A stretch of 64,000 nt of DNA from Sesamum alatum (GCA_034509735.1 JACGWO010000003.1:5146001-5210000); one strand, 5' to 3'; shown: positions 46,465 through 59,650, counted from the stretch's first letter. A program made the numbers and translations. The notes: generated by a model from the sequence alone, not told the origin.

Positions 46465-47929
46465 ATGTCTAAGAACCCACTTTCCACCATTCTTGAGACA
46501 AACAAATTCAATGGAACAAACTACAACGACTGGTTGCGCAATCTCAGGATAGTCCTAGATTACGAGAACCAAGGCTACGTCATGGACGAGCCGCTCCCTA
46601 GGACCTTACCGGAAGGATCCACGCCAGAAGAACGTGAGACGTTCGAGACTTGGCATAAGGATAACCGGAAGGTCCGTAGCGTCATACTTGCTTCGATGAC
46701 CAATGAGATTCAGAAGCAATATGAAAGGCTAGACGATGTCCCTTCCATTATGGCTCGCCTTAAGGATTGCTATGCAGTCCCGGACCGGCATACTAGGTAT
46801 GTCGCGACCAAGGCGTTCTTTGGAACGAAAATAACAGAAGGATCCTCTGTACAAGAGCACGGGGTTAAAATGCTTACCCTGGTGGAAAAGCTCGAGGACC
46901 TAAAGGCAGGTCTCGACAATGAAACGTACATAGATGTGATCCTTCAGTCACTCCCACCCTCCTTTGACCAATTTATCGTCAACTACAACATGAACGCACT
47001 TGAGAAGGGCATTCATGAGTTGATCAATATGTTCGTGCAATACGAGGCAACGACTAAGAAGTCCACGCCTTCAGTATTGTTTGGAGGTGCTTCAAATTCA
47101 AAATACGAAAGGCAAGGGTGGCGGACGTTGGAAGAAGAAGAAAGGGAAGGGAAAGGCCGTCAAAGCAGCTACAAACACTAAGAGTGTTCCCATTGCCACA
47201 GAGAGGAAAGGCAAAGGAAAGGGAAAGGTTGTCTCCAAGCAACAGTCAAAGGCATATGACATATGTATCAACTGCCGTGAGAAAGGGCATTGGAAGAGAG
47301 AGTGCCCCAAACTCTTTCTCGAACCAAGGTATATATGTGATTGAGGTTAATATGGTCACTAGTTCTGCCTCTTGGGTATTAGATACCGGCTGTGGAGCTC
47401 ACATTTGCAATGACTTGCAGGTGTTGAAAAGAAGCAGAAAACTGGGTAGCGGGGACATGATCCTGAAGCTTGGGAATAGCAAGGCCATCTCGGCAGAAGC
47501 AGTAGGATCCGCCACTCTAGTGATTAGTGATAGTATTAGCATAGATTTAGAGCAAGTTTATTTTGTACCCAGTATGATTATAAACATCATTTCCATTCCA
47601 TTGTTGGACAATAGTGGCTATGAGTTCAGAATCAATAAAAATTGCTTTTATTTGATGAGGTGTGGAATTGCTCATCTACTTGGTACATTGCATAACGGAC
47701 TCTATATCTTGCAACAAACGAATTTCATCCTCAATGCACAAAACAAACGAAAATTAGATAATAACGGGAACGCACGTCTGTGGCACGCTAGGCTAGGTCA
47801 CATATCCCAAGATAGGATGAAAAGGTTGGTGGACTCAAAGAACTTAGAGGTTGGGGACTTGAGCGATCTACCAACTTGTGAGTCCTGTCTAAAAGGGAAA
47901 ATGACCAAGAAGCCCTTTGTAGGACAAAG
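46465..47929 (+). pseudogene. E3 gag, protease and integrase amino end
   Basis: Starts MSKNPLSTIL and is very close to 35721 onward. Frameshifts (+1 each) occur near 47098, before the basic Lys-rich stretch, and near 47318, after the zinc knuckle CINCREKGHWKREC. The protease DTGCG and the integrase WHARLGH/CESC region then follow in one frame up to KPFVGQ, where the sequence joins a minus-strand LTR. Gln36 and the Trp before DTG are both kept, unlike in elements E and B-minus. The joint shares AAAG between both sides, as after a deletion. Confidence 0.9.
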
Positions 47930-50900
47930 AAATCGGTGGATCGTCCCGGGAATTGCGCGAATGCGGAAGCGCGATAAAAATAAACATACAAAAATTAAAG
48001 CATGCTTTTAATTTAAAAGAACACGCTCAAGGGGTGTGCCCTTGAGGTTCCCGGGCGTTCGGTGTATCTCATGATCATAAAACATGTAAAAAATCATGGA
48101 GGCCATAGAGTTGAAAAATTAAAGCGGGACGAAAAAGTGAAACGAGACCTACCCGTTGTCGTTTTCGTCTTCAACGGCTACTCGCGTTGTTCCCCGTTTT
48201 GCACCGAGATCTCGTTCTTGAGACCCTCCAAATCGTGACACACGATCCACCTACGTATCTTGCACGTCGTGCTAGCAACAAACAAGTGTATAATTTTTTG
48301 GAGTGGATGAATCAACAACACGTTATCAATTAACGGTATTGATTCATCTAAGTTCTAATGTTCCAAGAACAAAAGAGCTAAGAAAAATATTTTCTTGTAG
48401 AGAGAGAGGGGGCGGACGAGAGGTGAGGAGGGGAGAGATGAGTGTGTGTTGTTGTGTGTTTTTCAAGAATCATCATCCTTCAATTGTTTGGAGGCTAGAG
48501 GTTTATATAGAGGAGGAGTTTAATCCTCTTTAAACTCCAACTCTAAGAACTCTAATTTGACTAGGATTTTGACCTAGTCAAAGTCCTAGTCAAACTAGTG
48601 TTTGACGTAGTCAAACGAATCCTAGCCTTCCATCTCCCCTTTCCATCTCAACCGTTGATTTTAATTTAATGGAATATTTAATGGGATTTAAATATTCCAA
48701 AAGGCTAAAAGAATAAATATAATAAATATTAATATTTATTTTAAGCTCATTAAATCAACCCTTTAATAAATCCTATTTATTAATTTAATTCCCTTTATCA
48801 AATAGAAGGAATTAATTTCTCCAAGAAAATATAGGACCCGATTAAATCTAATTTAATCATTCCTTTACTCCAATATTTAATTCCAAATTAAATACTAAGT
48901 GTGTGTGGATAGTGTGTGACTCTTTAGGTTCACCTTTCAGCTAGACTTGGTCGGATTCCCAGAATCCGTCCGTTACCATGGGTGGCCATCTAGCAACGGT
49001 CCATGGCACTAGAGACTAGGTGAAATATTCGGGGATGAACATTTAGGCTCTAACAGTACACTTGTCCTTCTGTCTTCAGTCTCATCACTTAGGGTCTAGG
49101 GCACGGAAAATGCAGGTACCCATTTTGGACCTAAGTGTCGGTCTGTCCTTTCTAAACGCCGCAAGGGAAACCTTCCCTTCTGTTCAGTTACTGTGGCCAC
49201 AGTTTTTAGGGACAAGACACAGAGCATACATGAGAATCAACTGTCAATGCCTTTTGACAGGAGAGAGATCCTTTCTTGGAAACTACTATCACTTTGTGCA
49301 CCCGAGCTGCACTAGACATGGCTTATGACTACTCAAGAGTATTTTGGCAATCTCTCACCATATCTAAGATACAGACCTGATGCACAGGTAAAGTCAGCAG
49401 TTCCTCAAGTCAAAGGACTTGGCCTGTACCGTTGGAACCGGGAATACACGTCATACCTTGCTGACCATACTCAAGGTCCTCCATAAGACGGTTCCCGCGA
49501 GTCACCTCAGTCAGCTGCTGCCTAGCATGCTGAACCACTAACACTGCTTAGACGACCTTCGTCACCCGTCGATGAAACACGTGTTAGAATAGGTGACCAT
49601 GTAAGCCAATTTTTGGCGGGTATATGTAACCTATGTCTAGACAATTATGGGTGTTTGATAAATCATTGATGAATAAAAGAAGTGAATTTCATTTGGCATT
49701 ACTTTGTTTGTGTTCACTTTTCTATATCTGTTCACTACGCAAACAAAGCCCACGGACTGAGAATCAATTTCGGGGACTGGGACTACGCTTGGAGGTAGGT
49801 CCATGGAATCAGTCTTCCCGAATCAGTCCGGAAATCTCCAAGTCAAGGAATCCCGAAAAATGGGTACCGGGATTCCATTTGAGACTTGCACTAAGCACCT
49901 GCTGTCGTGTTTCATCGACGGGTGACGAGGGTCGTCTAAGCAGTGTTAGTGGGTTAGCATGCGAGGACGCAGCTGACTGAGGTGACTCGCGGGAACCGTC
50001 TTACGGAGGACCTTGAGTATGGTCAGCAAGGTATGACGTGTATTCCCGGTTCCAACGGTACAGGTCAAGTCCTTTGACTTGAGGAATTGCTGAGTTTACC
50101 TGTACATCAGAGCTGTATCTTAGATATGGTGAGAGATTGCCAGAATTCTCTTTGGTAGTCATAAGCCATGTCTAGTGCAGTTCTGGTGTGCAAAGTGACA
50201 GTAGTTTCCAAGAAAGGATCTGTCTCCTGTCAATAGGTTTTGGCAGTTGAGTCTCATGTATACTCTAGGTCTTGTCCCTAAAACTGTGGCCACAGTGACT
50301 GAACAGAAGGGAAGGATTCCCTTGCGGCGTTTAGTGAGGACAGACCAACACTTAGGTCCAAAATGGGTACCTGCATTTTCCGTGCCCTAGACTCTAAGTG
50401 ATGAGACCGAAGACAGAAGGACAAGTGTACTGTTAGAGCCTAAATGTTCATCCCTGAATATTTCACCTAGTCTCTAGTGCCATGGACCGTTGCTAGATGG
50501 CCACCCATGGTAACGGAAGGATTCTAGGAATCCGACCAAGTCTAGCTGAAAGGTGAACCTAAAGAGTCACACACTATCCACACACATTTAGATATTTAAT
50601 TAAGAATTAAATATTGGAGTGAAGGAATGATTAAATTGGATTTAATCGGGTCCTTTATTTTTCTTGGAGAAATAATTCCTTCTATTAGATATAAGGAATT
50701 AAATTGATAAATTAGATTTATCAAAGAGATTTATTTAATGGGCTTAAAATAATATTTATATTTATTTTAGCCTCTTGGAAATATTTAAATAGGTTTTAAA
50801 TATTCCATCAAATTAAATTAAATCAACGGTTGAGATCAATGGGAGAGATGGATGGCTAGGATTGTTTTGACTAGGTCAAAACACTACTTTGACTAGGACT

Positions 50901-51902
50901 TTGACTAGGTCAAAATCCTAGTCAAATTAGAGTTCTTAAAAGAGGAGTTTAAAGAGGATTAAAACTCCTCTTCTATATAAACCCCTAGCATCCTACAAGT
51001 TGAAGGATGATGAAATTCCAACACACACAACACACACACACACTCGGCTCTCTCTCCCTCCATCTCGTCTGCCCTCTCTCTCTCTCTCACACTCCAAGAA
51101 ATTACTTTCTTTGTTCTCTTGTTCTTGGAACATTTAGAACTTGATGAATCAATACCGTTAATTCATAACGTGTTGTTGATTCATCCACTCCAACATATTA
51201 AACTTGTTCGTTGCTAGCACGACGTGCAAGATACGTGGTGGATCGTGTGTCACGATTTGGAGGGTCTCAAGAACGAGATCTTGGTGCAAAACGGGGAACA
51301 ACGCGTGTAGCCGTTGAAGACGAAAACGACAACGGGTAGGTCTCGTTTATGATTTTCGTCCTCTTTTATTTTCCAACCCTATGGCCTCCATGATTTATTT
51401 TATGTTATTCGTTCATGAGATACACCGAACGCCCGGGAAATTTCAAAGGCACACCCTTTGAAACGTGTTTTAATTTAAAAGCATGTTTAAATTCCGCATT
51501 TATTTTTTAATTATACCGCGCTTCCGCATTAGCGCTTTTCCCGGGACGATCCACAATTCCTTTCAACATGACAGCAGATGCTTAGTGCAGGTCTCAAAAG
51601 GGAATCCCGGTACCCATTTTCGGGATTCCTTGACTTGGAGATTTCCGGACTGATTAGGTAACACTGATTTCATGGACCTACCTCCAAGCGTAGTCCCAGT
51701 CCCCGAAATCGTTTCTCAGTCCGTGGGCTTTATTTGCGTACTGAACAGAAATATAAATGCAGATAAGTGAACGTAAACAAAGTATTGCCATATGAATTTT
51801 CACTTCTTTATTCATAAATGTTTTATCAAATACCAAAAAATTGTCTAGACATAGGTCACATATTCCTGACAAAATTGGCTTACATGGTCACCTATTCTAA
51901 CA
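47926..51902 (-). mobile_element. Minus-strand A2 LTR, interrupted by a solo LTR
   Basis: The segments 47926-49581 and 51571-51902 together form one A2 LTR in minus orientation. The outer TG end is intact at 51902; the inner CA end is lost in the AAAG joint at 47926-47929. Near-end hairpin 48026-48046, W-box cluster 48555-48618. It probably is what remains of a minus-strand element that inserted in E3 pol and was then deleted together with E3 integrase and RT sequence. Confidence 0.87.
49582..51565 (+). mobile_element. A1-type solo LTR
   Basis: 1984 bp, TG...CA, flanked by ACACG (49577-49581) and ACATG (51566-51570), a 5-bp duplication with one change. The host LTR reads on across the site. 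TATA 50974-50981, W-box cluster 50864-50925, near-end hairpin 51441-51463 (arms TTTCAAAGG/CCTTTGAAA). Confidence 0.94.
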
Positions 51903-52731
51903 AGGACTCACCCAAAACTCGTATATGGAGAAAGTCCTAAAGAGATATCGAATGGACAACTCCAAACGAGGATTCCTTCCAATGAGGCATGGGATCAAGT
52001 TATCTAAGAAACAGTCCCCACAGACTGATGAGGAACTTGAAAGGATGAAAGTCATCCCCTATGCTTCTACCGTAGATAGCATACAATATGCGGTCCACTG
52101 TACTAGGCCTGACATTGCATACGCTTTGAGCGTGACAAGCAGATATCAGTCCTGCGCAGGAGAGGCACATTGGAATGTTGTTAAGGGCATCCTTAAGTAC
52201 CTAAGGAGGACTAAGGAAATGTTCCTAGTCTATGGCAATGGAGAACTAATTCTGGAAGGCTTTAGCGACGCTAGCTTTCAGTCTGATGACGATGATGCAA
52301 AGTCTCAATCGGGGTACGTATTCAAACTCAATGGAGGAGTAGTAGCTTGGAAAAGTTCCAAGCAAGCAACCATTGCTGACTCCACCATAGAGGCTGAATA
52401 TATAGCAGCTTCAGAAGCTGCTAAGGAAGCGGTTTGGATGAGAAACTACAAACAAGAGTTGGGTGTGGTGCCTGGCATCGCCGAGCCCGTTGTCATCTTC
52501 TGTGATAACAACGGAGCAATAGCGCAAGCGAAGGAACCGAGATCTCATCACCGCTCCAAACACATTCTTAGACGCTACCATCTTCTTAGAGAAATGGTAG
52601 GAAGAGGTGACGTCCGGATGGACCGAGTCAACTCAGCAGACAACACAGCAGATCCGCTGACAAAGCCTATGTCGCAGAGCGCTCATACGCAACATCTTGA
52701 GAAGATGGGGATTAGACATATGGGCGATTAG
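51903..52731 (+). pseudogene. E3 pol remnant (RT end and RNase H)
   Basis: Resumes at LTQNSYMEKVLKRY, after the YVDD region, so the RT catalytic motifs are absent. RNase H is present, with changes such as AEYIAASEA kept and TTADSTTE altered to TIADSTIE. The Trp codon next to the end is TAG (HMGD then stop). Confidence 0.9.
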
Positions 52732-52742
52732 CTTTAAAGGTC

Positions 52743-52753
52743 AAGTGAGAGAT
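52743..52753 (+). other. Polypurine tract (E3)
   Basis: AAGTGAGAGAT, one base off the usual AAGTGGGAGAT. Confidence 0.85.
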
Positions 52754-53435
52754 TGTTAGAATAGGTGACCATGTAAGCCAATTTTGGCAGGAAAATGTAA
52801 CCTATGTCTAGACAATTTCAGGTGTTTGATGAAAACATTTATGAATAAAGAAGTGAAAATTCATATGGCAATACTTTGTTTGCGTTCACTTATATATCTG
52901 CTTATACATATCTGTTCACTACGCAAACAAAGCCCACGGACTGATATTGATTTCCGGAGACTGGGACTATGCTTGGAGGTAGGTCCATGAAATCAGTCTT
53001 ACCGAATCAGTCCGGAAATCTCCAAGTCAAGGAATCCCGAAAATGGGTACTGGGATTCCCTCTGAGCCTTGCACTAAGCATCTGCTGTCGTATTTCATCG
53101 ACGGGGTGACGAAGGTCGTCTAAGCAGTGTTAGTGGCTCAGCATGCTAGAAGCAGTTGACTGAGGTGACTCGCGGGAACCGTCTTACGGAGGACCTTGAG
53201 TATGGTCAGCAAGGTATGACGAGTATTCCCGGTTCCAACGGTACAGGCCAAGTCCTTTGACTTGAGGAAACCGCTGAGTTTACCTGTTCATCAGGTCTGT
53301 ATCTTAGATATGGTGAGAGATTGTCAAAATACTCTTGAGTAGTCATAAGCCATGTCTAGTGCAGCTCGGCTGTACAGAGTGACAGTAGTTTCCAAGAAAG
53401 GATCAGTCTCCTGTCAAAAGGCATTGACAGTTGAG
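52754..53435 (+). mobile_element. E3 3' LTR, truncated
   Basis: The first 682 bp of an A-type LTR, cut at GACAGTTGAG by the minus-strand B element. Confidence 0.9.
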
Positions 53436-55660
53436 TGAAAGAATCGGGTACGGCCCGGGAACGCAACGGAAGCGTAAAAACGTTAATTTAAAGCATAAAT
53501 TTAAACGGGTTCAAAGGGGTGTTCCCTTTGAAGTTCCCGGGCGTTCGGTGTTTGTCAAAGCATAAAATAAAGAGGAGAAGAATGCTGGGCATATGGCTAA
53601 AGGAAGTAAACAAAAGATACATGAAAACATAAAGAAAACCAACCTTATGTTCGTTGCACGTAGAACCGGATTTGTTTCTAGCGTTGTTCCCTTTCCGTTT
53701 CTCCTTCCGTTCACTTGAGGATCCAAATTAGAATCCCTCTAATTTGTCCACACCACACTATGGAATGTATATCTCTAATCTATTGCTAGATAGAAGTAGA
53801 GAAAAGAAGAAGAAAAAAAACAATCCAAAACAACACTATTGATTAGTGTTTTTTTGGAATGTTTTAGTTCAAACCTTTCCAAAAGGTATGAACACAAAAA
53901 GGAGAAATTTTCAGAGGTTTTTGGAGAGTTTCTTGATGGAAATTTCGTGCAAGACATAGCATACAAGTTATGTGAATGGTTTTGTGTAAGTAGAGTTGTT
54001 GAATTCAAAATTCAACTTCTCTTGTCAACTTCCAAAGTAACCTACATACACACACCATTATCTACATAACCATGCACCATTATAGCAAATAAAACCACCC
54101 ACAAAATCATACAAAGGCTGGTCACATGTGCCTCACATGTGGAAGATTTTAATTCTTCCTTCATTTGCTATAAATTGAATTTTTCCATGGACTAGGACTA
54201 CTAGTCTTAGACTTTTATTTAATCTAATTAAATTAAGTCCAAACAAAGTCCATTGGGCATTAATTAATCCAATTAATCTCAATCTAATTGATGCCCATAA
54301 GTTTATTTAATCCAATTAAATAAACATAAGTCCGAACTCTAATTAATTGATCCAATCAATTAATTAATCGAAACCCGATAAATTAATCCAATTAATTTAA
54401 AGGTTCTAAGTCCAAAAATTAACTAATCCAATTAATTAATTCTTGGACCATCCATCAAATGGATTTCCCAATAAATGATCCAATCATTTATTTTTCTCCT
54501 TGAATTTAATTTAATCCAATTAAATTAATTCGCTTCTTCTAGAATTAATTCCAAATTAATTCTCCAATTCCATAGTGATTTGTGTGTGACTCTTTAGGTT
54601 CACCCTCAGCTAGACTTGGGCTTGTGTCCAACACAATTGGTTAAATCCAATTTAATTAACTATTTTCCAATTAACCATTAATCGGAAAACGCCCGTCACC
54701 ATGGGTGGCCGTCTAGCAACGGTCCATGGCACTAGAGACTAGGTGAATGTTGGCGTGAACATTTAGGCTCTCGATTACCATACGAGTACGGTCCTTCCAT
54801 CATCCGTCTCCCGGTCTAAGTCTAGGGCATGGAATTTGGCGTCGGTTCCCATCCTGGACTAGACAACTATGCTCAATAACTCGAGACGCGTTTGCTCTAT
54901 TGATCGACGTAGGAAACCATTCCCTACTCGACCAATCGCTGTGGCCACAGACTTAAAGAGCTTAAACCGTCTCAGAGCGCATAGGAGACTCGACTGTCAT
55001 ATACTGACAGGTGACGGATCCTATCTTGGAATCCACCGTCCTCAATACATATTCCGACTGCACTGGATGAGGCTTATGATGAACGTATCCCAGATACGGG
55101 CATCTCTTGCCAGACCCTAGATACAACCTTCATATGCATGTGACTGCCATGATTCCTCAAGTCCGAGGACTAATCTCGTACTATCGGAGCCGAGAATTCC
55201 AGTCATACCGACTAAGCCTCCAAGGCTTCCATATGACGATTCCCGCGAGTCAGTTCAGTCAGCTAACACCCACGTCAACTAACCCACTAATATTGCATAG
55301 ACGTCCAACGTCTGTCGCCGATGAAACACGGCACTCATCCAATGAATGCAATCCTTAGTGCAAGTCTCTGTAGGACCCTCGATGCCCTGTCTCGAGGTCC
55401 TCGACTTGGAACATTCCAGACCAACCCTCAGAAGTTGGTTTCATAGCTGCCATCCAATGCGCAGCCCAACTACATGGGTTATACAATTGGTCTGTGGGCA
55501 TTTGTTGTGACGTTAAAACATCGTTTAACGTAATCAGTAAGCACAACAAACACATAGTGCCACGGATGAATACTTACTATATTCATCAAGTCAATAAAGA
55601 TTGCTAAATAGTACCCAAAAACCGCCAATCCAATTGGCTTTCTGGTCACCTATTCTAACA
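53436..55660 (-). mobile_element. B-type 3' LTR
   Basis: 2225 bp, CA end at 53436 and TG end at 55660. Near-end hairpin 53510-53532 (arms TTCAAAGGG/CCCTTTGAA); core palindrome CTGTGGCCACAG at 54939-54950. Confidence 0.93.
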
Positions 55661-55671
55661 ATCTCCCACTT
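55661..55671 (-). other. Polypurine tract
   Basis: AAGTGGGAGAT in sense. Confidence 0.9.
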
Positions 55672-55674
55672 GAC

Positions 55675-58600
55675 CTAAAGCCAATCACCCATGTTGCTCA
55701 GACTTATCTGAGCATGAGTAATCTGCGATATCCGGCTCGGTCTCACGGGTCTACCTTATTTCTGCCAAGATGATGCGGTCCAACTGCACGTCACCTCTTC
55801 ATACCATTGCTCCAAGCAGATGGTACTGTCTAAGAATTTTCCTGGATCCATGATGAGATCTCGGTCCTATAGCTTGCGCTACAGCCATGTTGTTATCCTC
55901 CAAGGTAACTACTGGCTAGCACGTGCTAGGCACCACACCCAACCATTGGATGTAGTTTTTTCATCCAAACCACTCTCCGGAGCAACTTCTAAAATTGCCA
56001 TACATTCAACTTTCATGGTCCGTCGTGGTGTCCCGCTTGAAACCTTTCCAAGCCACCACCTTACCATTAAGCCTGAATATATGTTCATAATGAGACTAGA
56101 TATTATTCACATGATCCTGGAAGCTAGTATCGCTATAGCCTTCCAGAATCAACTCTCCATTGAACTTGCATCAAGAATACTTCTTTAATCCTTATTCAGG
56201 TATAAAAGACTGTTCTCAACAGCAGTCTACTGCCTCCTCGGTACACACCCGATTTCTGTCGTTATGCCGAAAGCATACACAACATCAGGTCCAATGCACC
56301 ATACAACATACCCATGTTGCCTACGGCAAAGACGTAGGGGATGTCAAACATCTAAGCTTCCTCATCAGTCAACCTGACTGAGTCTTGGACAGCTTAACCC
56401 TATATATAGGAATCCAATTCCTTTCATGGAGAATTGCGTGAACAACATCTGTGTTTCAGTGTTTCCTAACATCTTAAATTCATTCCAAAGGAATAAGACG
56501 TTACACACTTAAACACTAGGAACACAACTAAACTCCCACTGACCCTCAAAGCTCGTTACTGATCGAGTCATACCCCACATGAACTCATCAAAACGAATAT
56601 TCCAGTTACATAGAGTTTCAAACCTAGTTTGAATTCCATGTCGAATTCCATGGCTCCAAGCCATTGATTCAATCCAATGTCCAACATTGCTTCTCCTTAT
56701 GTCTTTTGGATTATAATCCAATTGACAGGACTGACCCAGAAACCTGTACCTCTCAGGTATCTAGGATATTCTGGTCATCCTTAGGAAGACTGGTAATATA
56801 GTCAGTAGGAAAACTTGATTACAAATGATGTTTGCTATATCATACTGAGGTGTCGCTCTACTTGATTCCTCAAGGAGCTACTCCTTACACCGGTTATCCT
56901 TTGAAATCCAATTTCCCTTAGGACAACACATGAACCTGCGCAGACCTAGTTTGCCTCCCAATAGTCCCTTGACGTATGCAAGACCATCCTACATACTCAA
57001 GTACTTTGTAAGATACAGGCTTGCCATGCCATATCCAATATGGCGTCTGGGCCACGATCTTTAGAAAGTTCCATGTTTTACAACTTGGCCACTGTCTTAA
57101 GAACACGCCCAGATGGCCAAGGTAGTTCAGTGAAAACACCGATCGAACCATGTCCAACAAGGTTCGATTCCTCCTTTATCAGAGACGCCGTTCAATTGTG
57201 GCGTTCCAGGAAGAATTCCACTGAGTGAGAATTCCATTCCCCATTTAGATACATCAAGAGCTCACACTAAATACACACCACTCGATCCAATCGAAGGTTA
57301 ATTTTGCAACCAGTTTGATTCCCACTTCAAATCTAATTCCCTGAGCCTTCCAAAGGCCCTTAGACTTGTGAACCCTCTACTGGTCTTGTGTACTCAGTGA
57401 CCCACAGATGTCTGACTGGATCTAATCCAACAGACCACTAGCAAGCATACTTTGTCCTACAAAGAGCTTCTTGGCCATCTTCCTGCTCAGGAAGGACTTG
57501 CAAGCTAGCAGGCTCAAATTGTCTATTTCTAGACTCCTTGAATCTACTAACCTCCTTATCCTATCTAGAGGAATATGACCTAGCTTTGCATGCCAAATCT
57601 GTGAGTTTATCTTGATTATCCATTTCATCATTTGTTTTGAGCATTCATAATCTAATTATGGGACAGTATTGAAACAATTATGCAAACAACCTAGCAGACA
57701 AGAATATTCATTCTTTGTCAAATAAAAGAAGCTTTCATTGATCAAAAACATGTAATCCTTATTGTCCAACAATAGAAAAACATAATTTGATCATGCTAGG
57801 TTACATAATTGTGTCCTATCAACTCTATCCTAACATGATCACTGGCTAAGCCTAATTGGTCCCATAGCAATTGCCAGCAACAACCCAGCCATCGCCTAGC
57901 TTTAGAACCATCTCCGTCTTAGCCTTCTACTCCTTCCCATTTCCTGCAAACCATTTGCAGATATGAGCTCTACAACTGGTATCCAATACCTAAGAAGTAG
58001 AATAGTAATCATGTTAAAGCTCAAATCAAATGTACCTTGGTTGGAGAGGAGTTTAGGACACTCCCTCTTCTAATGCCCTTTTTCACGACAATATATGCAA
58101 ACATCTTTTGCAATCCTTGACTGCCGAACCGCCTTCCTCTTCCTTTGCCCATGCCCAGCATGGCAACAGGAGCGCTCTGTGCGCTTGCAGCGGCTGATTC
58201 TGTCTTACCCTTCTTCCTCCTCCAGCGTCCGGCCCCTTTGCCTTTCGCTCTTGAGGTCGAAGCCTCCCCAACCAATACCGACGGCGCAGACTTTTCAATC
58301 GTTGCCTCGTACTGGACCAACATGTTTATCAACTCATGAAGGTCTTTTTCAAGCCCATTCATGTTATAGTTCACGATAAACGGGTCAAAAGAGGGAGGAA
58401 GAGACTGAAGGATCACGTCGATGTACGTTTCTTTTTCAAGATCAGCTCGGAGGTCTTTGAGCTTCTCCACTAGGGATAGCATCATCACTCCATGCTGGTG
58501 TACAGAAAACCCTTCTGTCATCTTAGCTCCGAAAAATGCCTTCGTCGCAGCATATCTAATATGCTGGTCCGGTACCGCATAAACGTCTTTCATGCGGAGC

Positions 58601-58889
58601 ATTATCGAGCTGACATCATCCAGCCGATCATACTGTTTCTGGATCTCATTAGTCATGGATTCCAGTATGATGCTGCGGACCTTGCGGTTGTCCTCCTGTC
58701 ATTCATTGAACGTCAAACGCTCTTCTGACGAGGACCCCTCCGGCAAGACCCGAGGAAGTGGCTTATCCAGAACGTAAGCCTAGTTTTCAAAATCTAGGAC
58801 AATCCTCAGATTTCGCAGCCAATCGTTATAGTTTGTTCCGTCAAATTTATTAGTCTCAAAAAAATTACAGCGAGCGGATTCTTAGACAT
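55675..58889 (-). pseudogene. Degenerate B-type gag-pol
   Basis: ATG at 58889-58887 (MSKNPL). A +2 insertion in a T run near codon 9, TAG at the codon-36 position (58782-58780), and later TAG in the protease frame at the codon-303 position (57992-57990). Gag is otherwise readable from about 58656 to 58021 (QSLPPSFDPFIVNYNMNG, zinc knuckle region). Integrase HHCC remains near 57630-57420 (WHAKLGH). In RT the segment after KTYGEA-like sequence jumps to NWNIRFDEF, so QMDVKTAFLNGF is deleted, and the YVDD site is destroyed near 56500. RNase H is in scattered pieces. It cannot make its own RT. Confidence 0.9.
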
Positions 58890-59650
58890 CTACATTCAAA
58901 AATGTAAAGCAGAAATTAGTAGATTATTATAATATAGAATTCAAGTTAAGACTTGGTCTTTAGTCATTAACCCCTCCCACTATTTCTTCAAAAAGCCCAC
59001 CACTCTCAAGTAGGGTTTTCGGGAAACCATTTCCTAGTGGGCTCGGAGTCCACAAACGCAATTCTCCATGCCCCGCTTTTACGATTCACATGGAAAGGCT
59101 TTGTGGGAGGTATCCAATACCATTCTCATCCAATGAGATCCCCAAGATATTTTGCCTCGCCTCTTCACATGATCCCAAGGACTCCAAGCGAATCATGTTA
59201 CTTAACGTTAGGCCCGACCCATCAACCAAATGAATATCTCAACTATCGCCCCCCACGACTCGTGAGACAGGGAAATAGGAGTATATTCCATTCGTTCATA
59301 ACAACAGTGCAGCTTTCTTTCATTCCAAACGTGCCACGACTCGTGAGACCACGAATGGGTGAAAGTAGCTTCCTCACTACATTGCTATGGATGGAAGGCT
59401 TGGAATAATCAAACCATTTGATTTTAATTCCATTTTGGGCCTAATATTTACTTGGACCATCCAAGTGAGAGTTATAGTTTATTAAGACCGAGACCTCATC
59501 ATTATTAGTACTTTGCATGCTCAAGTTTTAAACATTTAATGTAAATAATGCATTCCAAACACATCATACATCAAAGCATTAAAACATTAAACACATGCAA
59601 AACAAGCCTAGCACGCCCCTGTTAGGATAATCACAAGCCCGTTCCTAAGT

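Larger units (their letters stand above)
42377..53435 (+). mobile_element. Element E3, A2-type Ty1/copia, heavily interrupted
   Basis: 5' LTR (42377-44361), PBS (44363-44374), leader, gag to integrase (46465-47929), RT-RNase H remnant (51903-52731), polypurine tract (52743-52753) and truncated 3' LTR (52754-53435). Integrase core and most of RT are missing where a minus-strand LTR sits. The left flank GATTG cannot be matched to a right flank, because the 3' LTR is cut. Confidence 0.88.
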
